DNA of 64,000 nucleotides from Aerococcus urinae (GCF_001543175.1 NZ_CP014161.1:1612001-1676000), one strand, 5' to 3'. Shown: positions 1 to 7,701, counted from the stretch's first letter. Numbers and translations are program-made. Notes: generated by a model not told the origin, from the letters alone.

Positions 1-226
1 TGGCTGAATCGCTGGTCCCGTAGCCGGTCACAAATTCAATCTCTTCGCGAAGACTCTCATAACTTGGCAAGTAGTCGCTTAAGACGGCATGAGCAACACC
101 TTCACTTTCGCGGTATAAGCCCAAAAGCATATGCTCGCTACCAATGGCTGGATGACGGAAGTATTCAGCTTCTTCTTTGGCAAATCCAATCGCGGTCTTG
201 GCTTTTTCAGTATAGATGTCTTTCAT
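1..226 (-). CDS. clpC: ClpC ATPase, N-terminal part only (runs off the window)
   Basis: The 75 visible residues start MKDIYTEKAKTAIGFAKEEA and contain the HPAIGSEHMLLGL repeat signature of the Clp N domain, so this is the 5' end of the AAA+ unfoldase that feeds ClpP and disposes of damaged proteins in the cytoplasm. The ATG ends at 226 with an AAAAGGAGAC ribosome site at 231-240. It lies 30 bp downstream of ctsR. No mcsA or mcsB lies between them, unlike Bacillus; the two genes should share the CtsR-controlled promoter. The AAA modules lie outside the window. Confidence 0.93.
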   Translation of the reverse strand, partial: MKDIYTEKAKTAIGFAKEEAEYFRHPAIGSEHMLLGLYRESEGVAHAVLSDYLPSYESLREEIEFVTGYGTSDSA

Positions 227-256
227 AATTGTCTCCTTTTCTAATTACCGGAGTAA

Positions 257-715
257 TTAGTGATATTTCAAATGTTCTAGCATGTTCCTAAGTATCACTG
301 CGCGGACACGGTCCGGGGATTTGAAATTAGACATGACTTGCTTGTCAATGGCTGAGTGCATGATAGCCGCCTCGCTCTCGCTGAGCAGTTCATTCTTCAT
401 CAAATTGGTGAGAATCGATACAGCATCGCGCAAGGAAATGTCGTTCCCTACTAGGCTAATCATATTATCAATATAGTCCGCATCGTCGATAATATTCAAT
501 TTCATAATTCTGATATAACCGCCACCACCCCGCTTACTTTCGACTTGATAGCCTTGCTTGGGGGTAAATCGCGTATTAATCACATAATTAATCTGTGAAG
601 GCACGCACTCAAAGCGGTCAGCAATTTCACTCCGTCTGATTTCGACCCGTTCAGTATCTTGAAGCACCTCTTTGAGATAGGCTTCAATAATATCTGACAT
701 ATTCCGGTTGCTCAT
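257..715 (-). CDS. ctsR: CtsR, transcriptional repressor of class III heat-shock genes
   Basis: 152 residues, the usual length. An N-terminal winged helix-turn-helix (about residues 1-65) ends in the glycine-rich wing RGGGGYIRI, which in the family both contacts DNA and senses heat; the C-terminal half is the dimerisation domain. It represses clp genes by binding tandem heptads. Such a heptad pair lies directly upstream (738-754), so the gene is probably autoregulated. The ATG is preceded by GGAGGTGAGGAC. It heads the ctsR-clpC operon. Confidence 0.96.
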   Translation of the reverse strand: MSNRNMSDIIEAYLKEVLQDTERVEIRRSEIADRFECVPSQINYVINTRFTPKQGYQVESKRGGGGYIRIMKLNIIDDADYIDNMISLVGNDISLRDAVSILTNLMKNELLSESEAAIMHSAIDKQVMSNFKSPDRVRAVILRNMLEHLKYH

Positions 716-737
716 GTCCTCACCTCCTTCACTAATT

Positions 738-754
738 ATTGACTAACTTTGACT
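738..754 (-). promoter_or_regulatory. CtsR operator
   Basis: The minus strand reads AGTCAAAGTTAGTCAAT, a direct heptad repeat with a 3-base spacer matching the known CtsR box (GGTCAAA-NNN-GGTCAAA type). It lies just downstream of the -10 box, over the expected start of transcription, a position that blocks polymerase. Confidence 0.85.
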
Positions 755-765
755 AATATACTTTA

Positions 766-794
766 ATAATAAGCAAAAAAAGGGATGAGGTCAA
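766..794 (-). promoter_or_regulatory. ctsR-clpC promoter
   Basis: The minus strand shows TTGACC (789-794), a 17-base spacer and TATTAT (766-771). The -35 box lies inside the 3' arm of the terminator of the preceding gene. Confidence 0.75.
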
Positions 795-823
795 CTATTT
801 AATTCACTAATAGCGACCTCATC
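774..823 (-). terminator. Terminator of the cation transporter gene
   Basis: Inverted repeat GATGAGGTC (784-792) / GACCTCATC (815-823), with extra pairing inside, followed on the minus strand by a run of T. It ends transcription just after the stop codon at 833 and overlaps the ctsR -35 box. Confidence 0.85.
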
Positions 824-832
824 GGCTTTGAC

Positions 833-1957
833 CTAGTTACGCTGGCTACTTTCTCTTTGGATAAAGTGGTCAGGATCGTAAACCGTGTCTATGGTTATAT
901 GATTTATATTATATTTTGCCACCAGGGAGCGGATTTTTTGTTTGAGGTCTTCTTGTTCATCAGCGGTTAAGCGACAAGTCAGGACAGTAACACTAGCCAT
1001 ATGCTGTTCCCCATCGGTTGACCAGATATGTAAGTGGGATAAGCCATCAATATCATCGTCTAAGTCTAAGATTTGTTGGCCAATGACTTGGGGATCGATG
1101 CCTTCAGGAACCGCTTGGAGGAAAATTTTAGAAATGTTCAGAAAACGTGGGAAACTTTGGCTGATAATCCAAGCCGCAGTCAAAATCGACAAGAGCGGGT
1201 CGAGGAAATACCAATTGGTAAAGCGTAGGACCACGGAAAGAATCAGGATGGCTACCCACCCGAGGACATCTTCTAAGAGGTGGAGGTTGAGTAATTGTTC
1301 ATTGGCTGACTGGCCCTTATGCATCATCCATGAGCAGTAACCATTAACCACCACCGCAAAGACAGCTACCCAAAACATTCCTGTCACATGAACCGGTTCC
1401 GGGTTAAAGAGCTTGGGAATTGAAGTTATTAAAATAAAGGCCGATCCGAATAATAGAAAGACTGCTGTAATCAGACCCCCTAATAGGGAAAAGCGGCGGT
1501 AGCCGTAGGAATAGCGGTTATCAGCCTCACGGTCAGAAATCTTTTCGAAGAACCAGGCAATGGCAATGGCTAAGACATCGCCCGAGTCGTGGACAGCGTC
1601 AGATAGGATGGCCGCACTGTTTAAGGTCCAACCAAAGAAGGCCTCAAAAACCGTGAAGAAGGCATTTAAAATGAGGACCATGCGCATCTTCTTGGCCGTT
1701 TCCTGGGTATTTTTAAAGCGAAGCTGCTTCGCCTTATCTAATTCCAAGTCTGCTGGGTCTAGGGCAACCAAGGAGAACTGTTCAAAGGCTAAAAAGCGGC
1801 GTAAGTAAAGTAACTCTTCCTGGCGGTTCAAACGAACAATATCCTTGTCCAGTTCAATAGCAAAGCCCTTGTCCTGATTAAGGTCTTGGATTTGCTGGGC
1901 CAGCCAATCATATTGGCTTTGGCTTTCGATACCGACAATCCTGTAAAGTGTTTCCAT
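833..1957 (-). CDS. Cation diffusion facilitator family metal exporter (Zn-type metal site)
   Basis: 374 residues. TM2 carries D120, H123 and D127 (SDAVHDSGD) and TM5 carries HLLED, the paired HxxxD metal site of zinc/cadmium CDF exporters; a cytoplasmic ferredoxin-like domain follows (HLHIWSTDGEQHM). It should exchange metal ions for protons in the membrane. An unusual soluble stretch of about 90 residues precedes TM1. The start is placed at 1957 because AAGGAG lies 9 bases upstream; an upstream in-frame ATG at 1987 lacks a ribosome site. It is monocistronic with its own terminator. The substrate is inferred from family motifs only. Confidence 0.88.
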   Translation of the reverse strand: METLYRIVGIESQSQYDWLAQQIQDLNQDKGFAIELDKDIVRLNRQEELLYLRRFLAFEQFSLVALDPADLELDKAKQLRFKNTQETAKKMRMVLILNAFFTVFEAFFGWTLNSAAILSDAVHDSGDVLAIAIAWFFEKISDREADNRYSYGYRRFSLLGGLITAVFLLFGSAFILITSIPKLFNPEPVHVTGMFWVAVFAVVVNGYCSWMMHKGQSANEQLLNLHLLEDVLGWVAILILSVVLRFTNWYFLDPLLSILTAAWIISQSFPRFLNISKIFLQAVPEGIDPQVIGQQILDLDDDIDGLSHLHIWSTDGEQHMASVTVLTCRLTADEQEDLKQKIRSLVAKYNINHITIDTVYDPDHFIQRESSQRN

Positions 1958-2004
1958 GTTTTCACTCTCCTTATAATACCCTATCATATCATCATTTTCT
2001 TCCA

Positions 2005-2030
2005 GTACAAATAATAACTACCTTTGTAGT
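2005..2030 (-). promoter_or_regulatory. Possible promoter with palindromic operator for the metal exporter
   Basis: ACTAC-CTTT-GTAGT (2017-2030) is a short perfect palindrome just upstream of a TTGTAC element (2005-2010), with a TATGAT box 16 bases further on. Its position suits a metal-responsive regulator. No known consensus is matched, so this is only a candidate. Confidence 0.3.
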
Positions 2031-2126
2031 CCCAGATTTTAAGTAAATTTAATTAATCATTCCATAAAGTAGATTCCTCTAAAACTAAAACCTGCAAAGA
2101 AAAAATCTTCCTCAAATAAAAAAGGA

Positions 2127-2423
2127 GAGTGTGACAAAAGTCAAAAGAGCCCTGAACCGCTTCGCATACTATATCTGTAACTCGCTTGCGCTTCGAACAG
2201 CTATAGCAACTGGAGCGAACTATGGTAGATAGTTGCAAAACTATCGCACATAGTTCGTAGTTGGGTTCGACTTGGCAGACTTGGAGTGATTTCCCAAGTC
2301 AGAAACAAGCGAATACTTCGCTTTTATTCTGACTTGCTCCAATCATCCAAGTCTAAATGCCTAGTCTCACACCCTGTATGAAGTGGACGTCAGGGCTGAC
2401 TTTTGGAGCACGTTTTGAATAGA
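2127..2423 (+). repeat. Hairpin repeat, family A (composite, with extra modules)
   Basis: Begins GAGTGTGAC and ends GGAGCACGTTTTGAATAGA. The outer arms pair (AAAGTC and AGCCCTGA on the left, TCAGGGCT and GACTTTT on the right). Inside are the optional module of 2159-2208 (TATATCTGT against ACAGCTATA), a GAACTATG/CATAGTTC stem, and a further insert of about 110 bp with its own GACTTGG/CCAAGTC and TTCTGACTTG stems. Open reading frames here are by-products of the repeat. Confidence 0.8.
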
Positions 2424-2431
2424 TAGTTCGT

Positions 2432-2468
2432 GTTTTAAAACGAGCCTGGGACTTTTATCCCAGGCTCG
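2432..2468 (-). terminator. Terminator of the ABC exporter operon
   Basis: GAGCCTGGGA (2442-2451) pairs with TCCCAGGCTC (2458-2467); the minus strand continues GTTTTAAAA. It lies just after the permease stop codon. Confidence 0.8.
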
Positions 2469-2474
2469 AAGCAT

Positions 2475-4103
2475 CTAGCGCAAGACAAAGCGCTTAGGAC
2501 CGATAAACTTCAACAAGAGATAGCCTAAAATAATATAGACAATGATAAAGAGGTAAATTCCTAAAATCACCCGCGGTCCAATCGATTCGGCATTCATATA
2601 GAGTAGGTAGGGAATAAAAATACTCAAGGACCGGATAATATTATAGAGGGGGCTCTTGCTTTCCAAGTTAGCGGTAAAGGGTTGGAGCCAGTAATACAGG
2701 TAGAGGTAATGGACCGTAAAGAAGACCATCACAACTACTTGACTAAGAAGTAAAATCCCCAATGGCAGTAAGCGTTGCCCGCCTAACTGGAAGTAGACCA
2801 GACTGGACCCTAACATTAAAACCAATAAGGTAGGGAAATTGTAACGGAAACAGCGTTTAAAGCGGATTACCATGGCCTCAGCTAAGAGGTCAGGATTGCG
2901 GTAGTAGTTATTGTGCATCAAGTAGCGATCCATATTGAAAAAGCAAAAGCGGGTAAAGGATTCTCCAATATTCAAGAAAAGGCAGGCATAGATCACCATC
3001 ACCACCAAGTAGGTCTGGTAGGTCTTTTCCAAGTCGGCCTGGCTGATGCCTAAGTCACCCTGGAAGAAGAATTGGTAAATAAAGATTCCCCCACTGATTA
3101 AGGCAAAGAGGCCGAGAACGATCAGAAAGATAATTCGCCGTTGCTTGTTCAAGCGGTGGCCTAGGCGGTCAAAGAAGATGGCATTGATATAAGTGATCCC
3201 CTTTAAGTGGTCATAGTGGTCGGAAGTAGCGGGGACTTTGATATCTTCCGCTTCCACTTTGACATTGGCGGACTGGGCATTGGTTACGGCCTGATTAATG
3301 TGGCGGATGCTGCTATGGTTGATGCTTGACCGGGCCAGGGCCTGGTACTTGTCAGATTTGGCTAGCCAATGGGCGCCGATCCCAGCCAGGACTACCCCAG
3401 CCAGAGCGGTGAGGGGCTGGAAGAGCCAGTTGATGGGTAAGTGGAAGGTGCCTGATTCTTCCATCAACGACAAGCCCACAAACAATCCCCCAGAAACAAA
3501 GATCATGGCAATCATCACGATGGTAAAGGGTTGGTTAGGGACCTGGCGCTTAGGATTGACTAGCTTCAGGTAAAGGGCTTGGGCCAGAAGCCGTAAGCCG
3601 AGGAAAAAGAGGGTCATATTCATCCCACTAAAGAGGGAGAGACCCATGGCTCTTAAGGTGATGGTCGCGGCTAGACCGTAAAAAATCACAAAGTTTAAAC
3701 CTTCCATAAAAGTCATATTCAGGTAATAGCGTTTGGGATTCATCTTTAAGTAATAGATACAGAGCCGGTCAAAGGTTTGGTTGGGGTCAATTAACTTGAC
3801 CCAAAAGGTGGCTAAGACTAAAGAGAAACAAAAGATGGCTAGCAAGCGAACCGTATTTTCCTGGCCAGGATCACCAATAAAACCAAGGAGAAAGATGGCC
3901 CCAAAATAAAAGCTCTTGCCAAAAATTTGCTTGAAAACTTCCCCCACTGTACCCAACCAAGCAGTCAAACTCTTGACGTGCTTGGCTTCAAACCAACGAT
4001 TGGGAATATGCTTACCAATCAGGGGAAGGCGTTGGAGATAGTAGAGAAAGACATTAAATGACCGGGTGGCTTTGAGTCGCTGTAAGAATTGGTAGTTAGT
4101 CAT
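2475..4103 (-). CDS. ABC transporter membrane protein, large, substrate unknown
   Basis: 542 residues with about ten to twelve hydrophobic segments and no nucleotide-binding motifs; it is the membrane partner of the ATPase that overlaps it by 8 bp. The length is unusual for a simple ABC-2 permease (about 250-400), and the two halves separated by a hydrophilic stretch near residues 255-310 suggest a duplicated or extended export domain. The start at 4103 is chosen because GGAGG lies 9 bases upstream; the ATG 9 bases further up would lie on the ribosome site. I do not recognise a named family; EcsB-like or antibiotic-export roles are possible but unproven. Confidence 0.75.
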   Translation of the reverse strand: MTNYQFLQRLKATRSFNVFLYYLQRLPLIGKHIPNRWFEAKHVKSLTAWLGTVGEVFKQIFGKSFYFGAIFLLGFIGDPGQENTVRLLAIFCFSLVLATFWVKLIDPNQTFDRLCIYYLKMNPKRYYLNMTFMEGLNFVIFYGLAATITLRAMGLSLFSGMNMTLFFLGLRLLAQALYLKLVNPKRQVPNQPFTIVMIAMIFVSGGLFVGLSLMEESGTFHLPINWLFQPLTALAGVVLAGIGAHWLAKSDKYQALARSSINHSSIRHINQAVTNAQSANVKVEAEDIKVPATSDHYDHLKGITYINAIFFDRLGHRLNKQRRIIFLIVLGLFALISGGIFIYQFFFQGDLGISQADLEKTYQTYLVVMVIYACLFLNIGESFTRFCFFNMDRYLMHNNYYRNPDLLAEAMVIRFKRCFRYNFPTLLVLMLGSSLVYFQLGGQRLLPLGILLLSQVVVMVFFTVHYLYLYYWLQPFTANLESKSPLYNIIRSLSIFIPYLLYMNAESIGPRVILGIYLFIIVYIILGYLLLKFIGPKRFVLR

Positions 4104-4800
4104 GGCCCTCATCCTCCACGCTCAAGGCTTCAATAAGGGACTGGTCAAAGTCCTCATCCTCTAGAGCACTCTCAAAGTGGCGCAGCTGGCCTTGGTGTAA
4201 TAGAACAATGTCATCACAAATATCCTTAGCCAATTGGATCATATGGGTGGACATGATCATAATATGGTCCTTACCCAGGTCAAGGAGCAGGCGCTTAATT
4301 TCTAAACTGGAAATCACGTCAATAGCGGTCAGGGGTTCATCGAGGAGGATAATTTTAGGTTTAGAGATCAAGAGGCAAAGAATGGCTAACTTACTCTTCA
4401 TCCCACTGGAGTAACCCTTGATAATTCGGTGGCGGTCTTCTTGACTAAAGCCCAAGCGGTCCAAGTAATCGTCAACGGAATAAGTATCCTTGGGGGCGTG
4501 GATATCCATGTAAAATTTAATGTATTCATAACCCGTGAGAAAGTCCGGTAAATAATTTTCCGCAAAGACCATGCCGATATCTTCTGGCTCAATGGTTCTT
4601 TCTTGGCCATTCTCAACTAAATGAGCTTGACCGCCATCACTTTCCAAGTCCCCATAGAGGATTCGAAAGAGGGTGGTCTTTCCTGACCCATTCCGGCCTA
4701 AGAGTCCGTAGATATGACCAGCTTCAAAGGTGTAAGTCGCTCCCTTGAGGACTTCTTGATCTTGAAAGCTCTTTTCGATATTTTCTAAGCGCAATTCCAT
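4096..4800 (-). CDS. ABC transporter ATP-binding protein
   Basis: 234 residues. Walker A GRNGSGKTT at about 38-46, a slightly divergent signature YSSGMKSKL, Walker B IILLDEP and the switch histidine in STHMIQ. It powers the adjacent large membrane protein, probably as an exporter because no binding protein is present. GGAGG lies 8 bases before the ATG at 4800; the upstream ATG at 4815 has no such site. First gene of a two-gene operon. Confidence 0.88.
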   Translation of the reverse strand: MELRLENIEKSFQDQEVLKGATYTFEAGHIYGLLGRNGSGKTTLFRILYGDLESDGGQAHLVENGQERTIEPEDIGMVFAENYLPDFLTGYEYIKFYMDIHAPKDTYSVDDYLDRLGFSQEDRHRIIKGYSSGMKSKLAILCLLISKPKIILLDEPLTAIDVISSLEIKRLLLDLGKDHIMIMSTHMIQLAKDICDDIVLLHQGQLRHFESALEDEDFDQSLIEALSVEDEGHD

Positions 4801-4886
4801 GCTAGTCGCCTCCATTTGTCTATTCAGCCCCAGGGCTGTCTGTATTGCAAGTATACCAAATAATGAAAGCGCCTTAAAGCCAAACA

Positions 4887-5010
4887 GAGTGCGACGGGTG
4901 CACTAAAAGGCAAGACCACTGGAGCTAAAGGGCGAAAGAAGTCTCAAAGAGACTTCGCCGACCTTTAGCGAAGTGGACGCTTGCCTTGCACCCGGAGCAC
5001 GTTTGGAAAA
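4887..5010 (+). repeat. Hairpin repeat, family A (complete)
   Basis: GAGTGCGAC at the left and GGAGCACGTTTGGAAAA at the right. Paired arms: GGGTGCA/TGCACCC, AGGCAAG/CTTGCCT, CCACT/AGTGG, TAAAGG/CCTTTA, GTCTC/GAGAC. The outer stems differ in sequence from other copies but remain complementary. Joined head to tail with the next copy at 5011. Confidence 0.85.
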
Positions 5011-5120
5011 GAGTGCGACAGTCACATCAAAGGACGAAACCGCTACGCATACTATATCTGTAACTCGCTTCGCTTCGAACAGCTATAGCAACTGGAGAAA
5101 ACTGGGATAAGCTCAGTTAT
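5011..5120 (+). repeat. Hairpin repeat, family A (left half, with inner module)
   Basis: Starts GAGTGCGACAGTCAC, has the AAAGGACGAAACC arm and the inner module (5042-5090), then ACTGGAG, and breaks off after GGGATAAGCTCAGTTAT where a D-type element begins. Confidence 0.75.
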
Positions 5121-5237
5121 AAGGATGTGAGAACGCCATCAAAGGCTTGAATTGCTGGAAGAAAATACCACAAGCACAGGAAACTGTGCGTTGGAATTTT
5201 CTGAAGCGACTTCAAGGCTGGCGACCAAACTCAACTA
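5121..5237 (+). repeat. Hairpin repeat, type D
   Basis: Starts AAGGATGTGAG and ends AAACTCAACTA. Pairs: CTTGAA/TTCAAG, TTGCT/AGCGA, AAGCACAG/CTGTGC with a GGAAA loop region. It has the same layout as family A (an unpaired CTGGA after the middle stem) but different end boxes. A close relative lies at 59467-59582. Confidence 0.75.
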
Positions 5238-5294
5238 GAGGATTTGCAAGAACTTCTGAAATGGAGCTCACCTCGCGTTTGGAACACATTTTTG
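5236..5294 (+). repeat. Hairpin repeat, family A (right half only)
   Basis: GAGGATTTGCAAGAACTTCT followed by AAATGGAGCTCACC and GGAACACATTTT closely matches the right half of the copy between rpoB and rpoC. It lacks its left half, which the D-type element replaces. Confidence 0.7.
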
Positions 5295-5296
5295 CT

Positions 5297-5333
5297 AAAA
5301 AAAGCGATAGGTCCATCATTTTGCCTATCGCTT
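5297..5333 (-). terminator. Terminator of the DUF739 gene
   Basis: AAGCGATAGG (5302-5311) pairs with CCTATCGCTT (5324-5333); on the minus strand a run of seven T follows. Confidence 0.85.
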
Positions 5334-5343
5334 CTATTATTTA

Positions 5344-5583
5344 TTAATTATCATTTGTTTCTGCCTTATTTTCTTTAGGAGTAAAGAAATAACGGCCGAT
5401 TTCTTCATGGTCGATATCCAATAATTCGCAAGACTTATAAATTTGTGATTGACTAAAAGACAAACCACCATTTAATTTCATGGACATAGTCGGCTCTGAC
5501 AATTCCATTGCCTTGGAAAAATTCTTAACCGAACCATAAATCTCAATAATCCTGCCACGTAATTTTCGATAGTCGAATTCCAT
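5344..5583 (-). CDS. Small DUF739-like DNA-binding protein
   Basis: 79 residues, MEFDYRKLRGRIIEIYGSVK, with the NFSKAMELSEPTMSMKLNGG helix-turn-helix and EIGRYFFTP ending of the DUF739 family, best known from phages of Firmicutes. GGAG lies 8 bases before the ATG at 5583; an upstream ATG at 5607 has none. No other phage genes are nearby, so it may be a domesticated regulator or a leftover. Monocistronic with its own terminator. Its target is unknown. Confidence 0.7.
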   Translation of the reverse strand: MEFDYRKLRGRIIEIYGSVKNFSKAMELSEPTMSMKLNGGLSFSQSQIYKSCELLDIDHEEIGRYFFTPKENKAETNDN

Positions 5584-5607
5584 AAACACACTCCAATCCA
5601 CATTCAC

Positions 5608-6046
5608 TTGTTAAAACTCATTCAATGACTTATAGGGATAAGGATCATCAGCAGAAGTTATCCAAAATTCCCGCCAATTATTATGTGGACTTATCCCCAA
5701 GATTTTCTTAAGCCTCGCGTATTAAGTCCGATAAAGTGCTCTGTCTCAAGCATTCTTAAAGCCTAAGCATCCAAAGCCTGACTTTAAGCCAAAATTTGTT
5801 TGCCTTTATCCGCTGGTCCACTAATGAGTCCAAGGACCAACATCCTTAAGTCAACCGAGCTTAATTCACAGCCATTTTAATAAATGAGTGCCCACTCACT
5901 TACTATACACTATTCTGTCTAAAAATCTATTAAAAGCCCTTCTAAATTAAGTTAAATTTAACAAATTTATTTTTTTCTTTAATAAATAACATCTTACTGA
6001 TTTTACCAGAAGATTTAGGGGTTGTGCCAGCAATTTCTTCGAGAAA
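5608..6046. other. Non-coding stretch, nothing recognised
   Basis: About 440 bp between the small regulator gene and the tRNA terminator. It is AT-rich, with no open frame of note, no tRNA and none of the A or B repeat boxes. A symmetrical AT tract lies near 5940-5970. It should contain the promoter for the DUF739 gene, but no convincing -35/-10 pair was found. Confidence 0.5.
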
Positions 6047-6072
6047 ACAAAAAAAGCGATCCAAAGATCGCT
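6047..6072 (-). terminator. Terminator of the tRNA operon
   Basis: AGCGATC (6055-6061) and GATCGCT (6066-6072) form a tight hairpin with a CAAA loop, followed on the minus strand by a T run. Confidence 0.88.
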
Positions 6073-6096
6073 AGAAAGCTTATTCTTATCAGCTTA

Positions 6097-6170
6097 TCGG
6101 GAAGACCGGATTCGAACCGACGACCCCTACGTCCCGAACGTAGTGCTCTACCAAGCTGAGCTACTTCCCG
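6097..6170 (-). tRNA. tRNA-Pro (CGG)
   Basis: 74 bases. Acceptor CGGGAAG/CTTCCCG, anticodon stem CTACG with loop TTCGGGA, T-loop TTCGAAT. CCA is not encoded. It shares the D arm and most of the body with the neighbouring tRNA-Pro (TGG), suggesting local duplication. Confidence 0.95.
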
Positions 6171-6226
6171 TCATCGTAGACTTTTTAAGTAAAATAAAAA
6201 GCGCCTTACTGACGCTTTCCATCGAG

Positions 6227-6300
6227 TCGGGAAAACAGGATTCGAACCTGCGACCCCTTGGTCCCAAACCAAGTGCTCTACCAAGCTGAGCTATTTCCCG
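6227..6300 (-). tRNA. tRNA-Pro (TGG)
   Basis: 74 bases. Acceptor CGGGAAA, anticodon stem CTTGG with loop TTTGGGA, T-loop TTCGAAT. CCA is not encoded. Confidence 0.95.
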
Positions 6301-6304
6301 GTAA

Positions 6305-6378
6305 TGCACCCAGCAGGATTCGAACCTGCAACCGCCTGATTCGTAGTCAGGTACTCTATCCAGTTGAGCCATGGGTGC
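6305..6378 (-). tRNA. tRNA-Arg (ACG)
   Basis: 74 bases. Acceptor GCACCCA/TGGGTGC, anticodon stem CCTGA with loop CTACGAA. The wobble A should be edited to inosine to read CGU, CGC and CGA. CCA is not encoded. Confidence 0.95.
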
Positions 6379-6396
6379 TTGATTATTTAAACGGTA

Positions 6397-6482
6397 TGCC
6401 GAGGACCGGAATCGAACCGGTACGGTGTTTAACCACCGCGGGATTTTAAGTCCCGTGCGTCTGCCTGTTCCGCCACCCCGGC
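6397..6482 (-). tRNA. tRNA-Leu (TAA)
   Basis: 86 bases with the long variable arm of class II tRNAs (CGGTGGTTAAACACCGT). Acceptor GCCGGGG/CCTCGGC, anticodon stem CGGGA with loop CTTAAAA. Confidence 0.95.
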
Positions 6483-6511
6483 ATATTAATTAATTCAAAG
6501 CCATTTGGCTA

Positions 6512-6583
6512 AGCGGAAGACGGGATTCGAACCCGCGACCCTCACCTTGGCAAGGTGATGTTCTACCACTGAACTACTTCCGC
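6512..6583 (-). tRNA. tRNA-Gly (GCC)
   Basis: 72 bases. Acceptor GCGGAAG/CTTCCGC, anticodon stem TCACC with loop TTGCCAA; discriminator T. Confidence 0.95.
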
Positions 6584-6617
6584 ATTTGTAAGTCAATACT
6601 AGGTATGCTTACAATAA

Positions 6618-6690
6618 TGATCCGTGGGAGGCTCGAACTCCCGACCCTCTGATTAAAAGTCAGATGCTCTACCAACTGAGCTAACGAATC
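6618..6690 (-). tRNA. tRNA-Lys (TTT)
   Basis: 73 bases. Acceptor GATTCGT/ACGGATC with one G-T pair, anticodon stem TCTGA with loop CTTTTAA. Confidence 0.95.
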
Positions 6691-6694
6691 ATAA

Positions 6695-6767
6695 TGGAGA
6701 ATGAGGGGCTCGAACCCCCGACATTCTGCTTGTAAGGCAGACGCTCTCCCAGCTGAGCTAATTCTCC
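6695..6767 (-). tRNA. tRNA-Val (TAC)
   Basis: 73 bases. Acceptor GGAGAAT/ATTCTCC, anticodon stem TCTGC with loop CTTACAA. First gene of the seven-tRNA transcript (Val-Lys-Gly-Leu-Arg-Pro-Pro). Confidence 0.95.
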
Positions 6768-6812
6768 CTAAAGCTTATTGCTTGGCCGCTGTCTTTATCA
6801 GACAACTATTAA

Positions 6813-6841
6813 ATAATACCACTTTTCTTTATAAGCGTCAA
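6813..6841 (-). promoter_or_regulatory. tRNA operon promoter
   Basis: TTGACG (6836-6841), 17-base spacer, TATTAT (6813-6818), about 40 bp before tRNA-Val. No rRNA lies upstream, so the cluster is transcribed alone. Confidence 0.85.
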
Positions 6842-6917
6842 GTGAATTTGATAAAAAATTATCTAGTCAGCTAATTTTTTTACCCTTTGCGGATGAATAA
6901 GCTAGGAGGTGTTTGAC

Positions 6918-7631
6918 ATGCCACTTAGCCTAGTCTTTTTCTTTTTTGCCGCCTTAGCTTCTTGTTTGATGGCCTTTAGCCACCGTTACCTGAAGAAACT
7001 CCCCTTTGTCTGGGCCCGGTCCCAGTGCGACCAGTGCCAGGTGACTTTGTCAGCCCTGGCCCTCATTCCAATCGCCGGTTATTTCTTATCAAGAGGACGA
7101 TGTTTTCACTGCCAGCATCCCATTTCCTTGACCTATCCCCTATTTGAGGGACTCTTTGCCCTCCTAAGTCTCTTTATCCTGGCCCGCTTTTCCCCTGGGC
7201 AAGCGATTTCCCTGGTCATCCTCCACAGTCTCCTCTTTATTATGGCCATGACTGACCTGGAGGAAATGTGGGTGCCTGACCGTTTTCAAGTCCTCTTCTG
7301 TTTGAGCCTGATTGCTTACCATGGCTTCTATACCCCGCCTAGCCACTATCCCAATCTTTTGTTTCATCTATTGGCCTGTGGTCTGGTCTTGGCCCTCTTA
7401 GTCTATTTATTGCCGGGAAGCTTGGGAGGAGCAGATATCAAAATTTTCCTCAGCCTGGCCCTCTTCTTTTCACCTAGGGTCTATTCCCTCTTTATCTGTC
7501 TGGCTTCCGGGCTAGCCCTGGCCTACCTCTTACTAGCTACTTGGCTGAAGCAACGGTCACTAAAAGACCCCCTAGCCTTCTTCCCCTTGATTTGGCTAGC
7601 CTTTGACCTGACCTTGATCTTCTTTTATTAA
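6918..7631 (+). CDS. Type IV prepilin peptidase (competence ComC/PilD type)
   Basis: 237 residues, polytopic. The N-terminal part has the paired CDQC and CFHC cysteine motifs of family A24; the two catalytic aspartates lie in MTDLEE and in GGADIK (the GxGD-like motif). It cleaves and may methylate pseudopilins such as ComGC at the membrane, as needed for the DNA-uptake pseudopilus. The start at 6918 has AGGAGG at 6904-6909; a GTG nine bases upstream overlaps that site and is rejected. It is alone, divergent from the tRNA operon. No comG genes are in the window. Confidence 0.88.
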   Translation: MPLSLVFFFFAALASCLMAFSHRYLKKLPFVWARSQCDQCQVTLSALALIPIAGYFLSRGRCFHCQHPISLTYPLFEGLFALLSLFILARFSPGQAISLVILHSLLFIMAMTDLEEMWVPDRFQVLFCLSLIAYHGFYTPPSHYPNLLFHLLACGLVLALLVYLLPGSLGGADIKIFLSLALFFSPRVYSLFICLASGLALAYLLLATWLKQRSLKDPLAFFPLIWLAFDLTLIFFY

Positions 7632-7643
7632 ATTTCTATCAAT

Positions 7644-7668
7644 TAAAAAGCTGGGACTTGCTCCCAGC
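7644..7668 (-). terminator. Terminator, minus-strand direction, beyond repeat B1
   Basis: GCTGGGA (7650-7656) pairs with TCCCAGC (7662-7668) and the minus strand runs on as TTTTTAATT. It would end the adenosyltransferase transcript after repeat B1, and could also serve the convergent prepilin peptidase gene. Confidence 0.7.
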
Positions 7669-7701
7669 CTAGCTAATAAGATTTTTAAGCAAATAATATT
7701 C

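Noticed and set aside
2053-2238. 61-codon minus-strand frame and a similar one at 5147-5347
   Set aside because: Both fall in A and D hairpin repeats and have no ribosome site or family resemblance.
5344-5583. Prophage remnant around the DUF739 gene
   Set aside because: No integrase, attachment site or other phage gene is nearby; a single small regulator is not enough.
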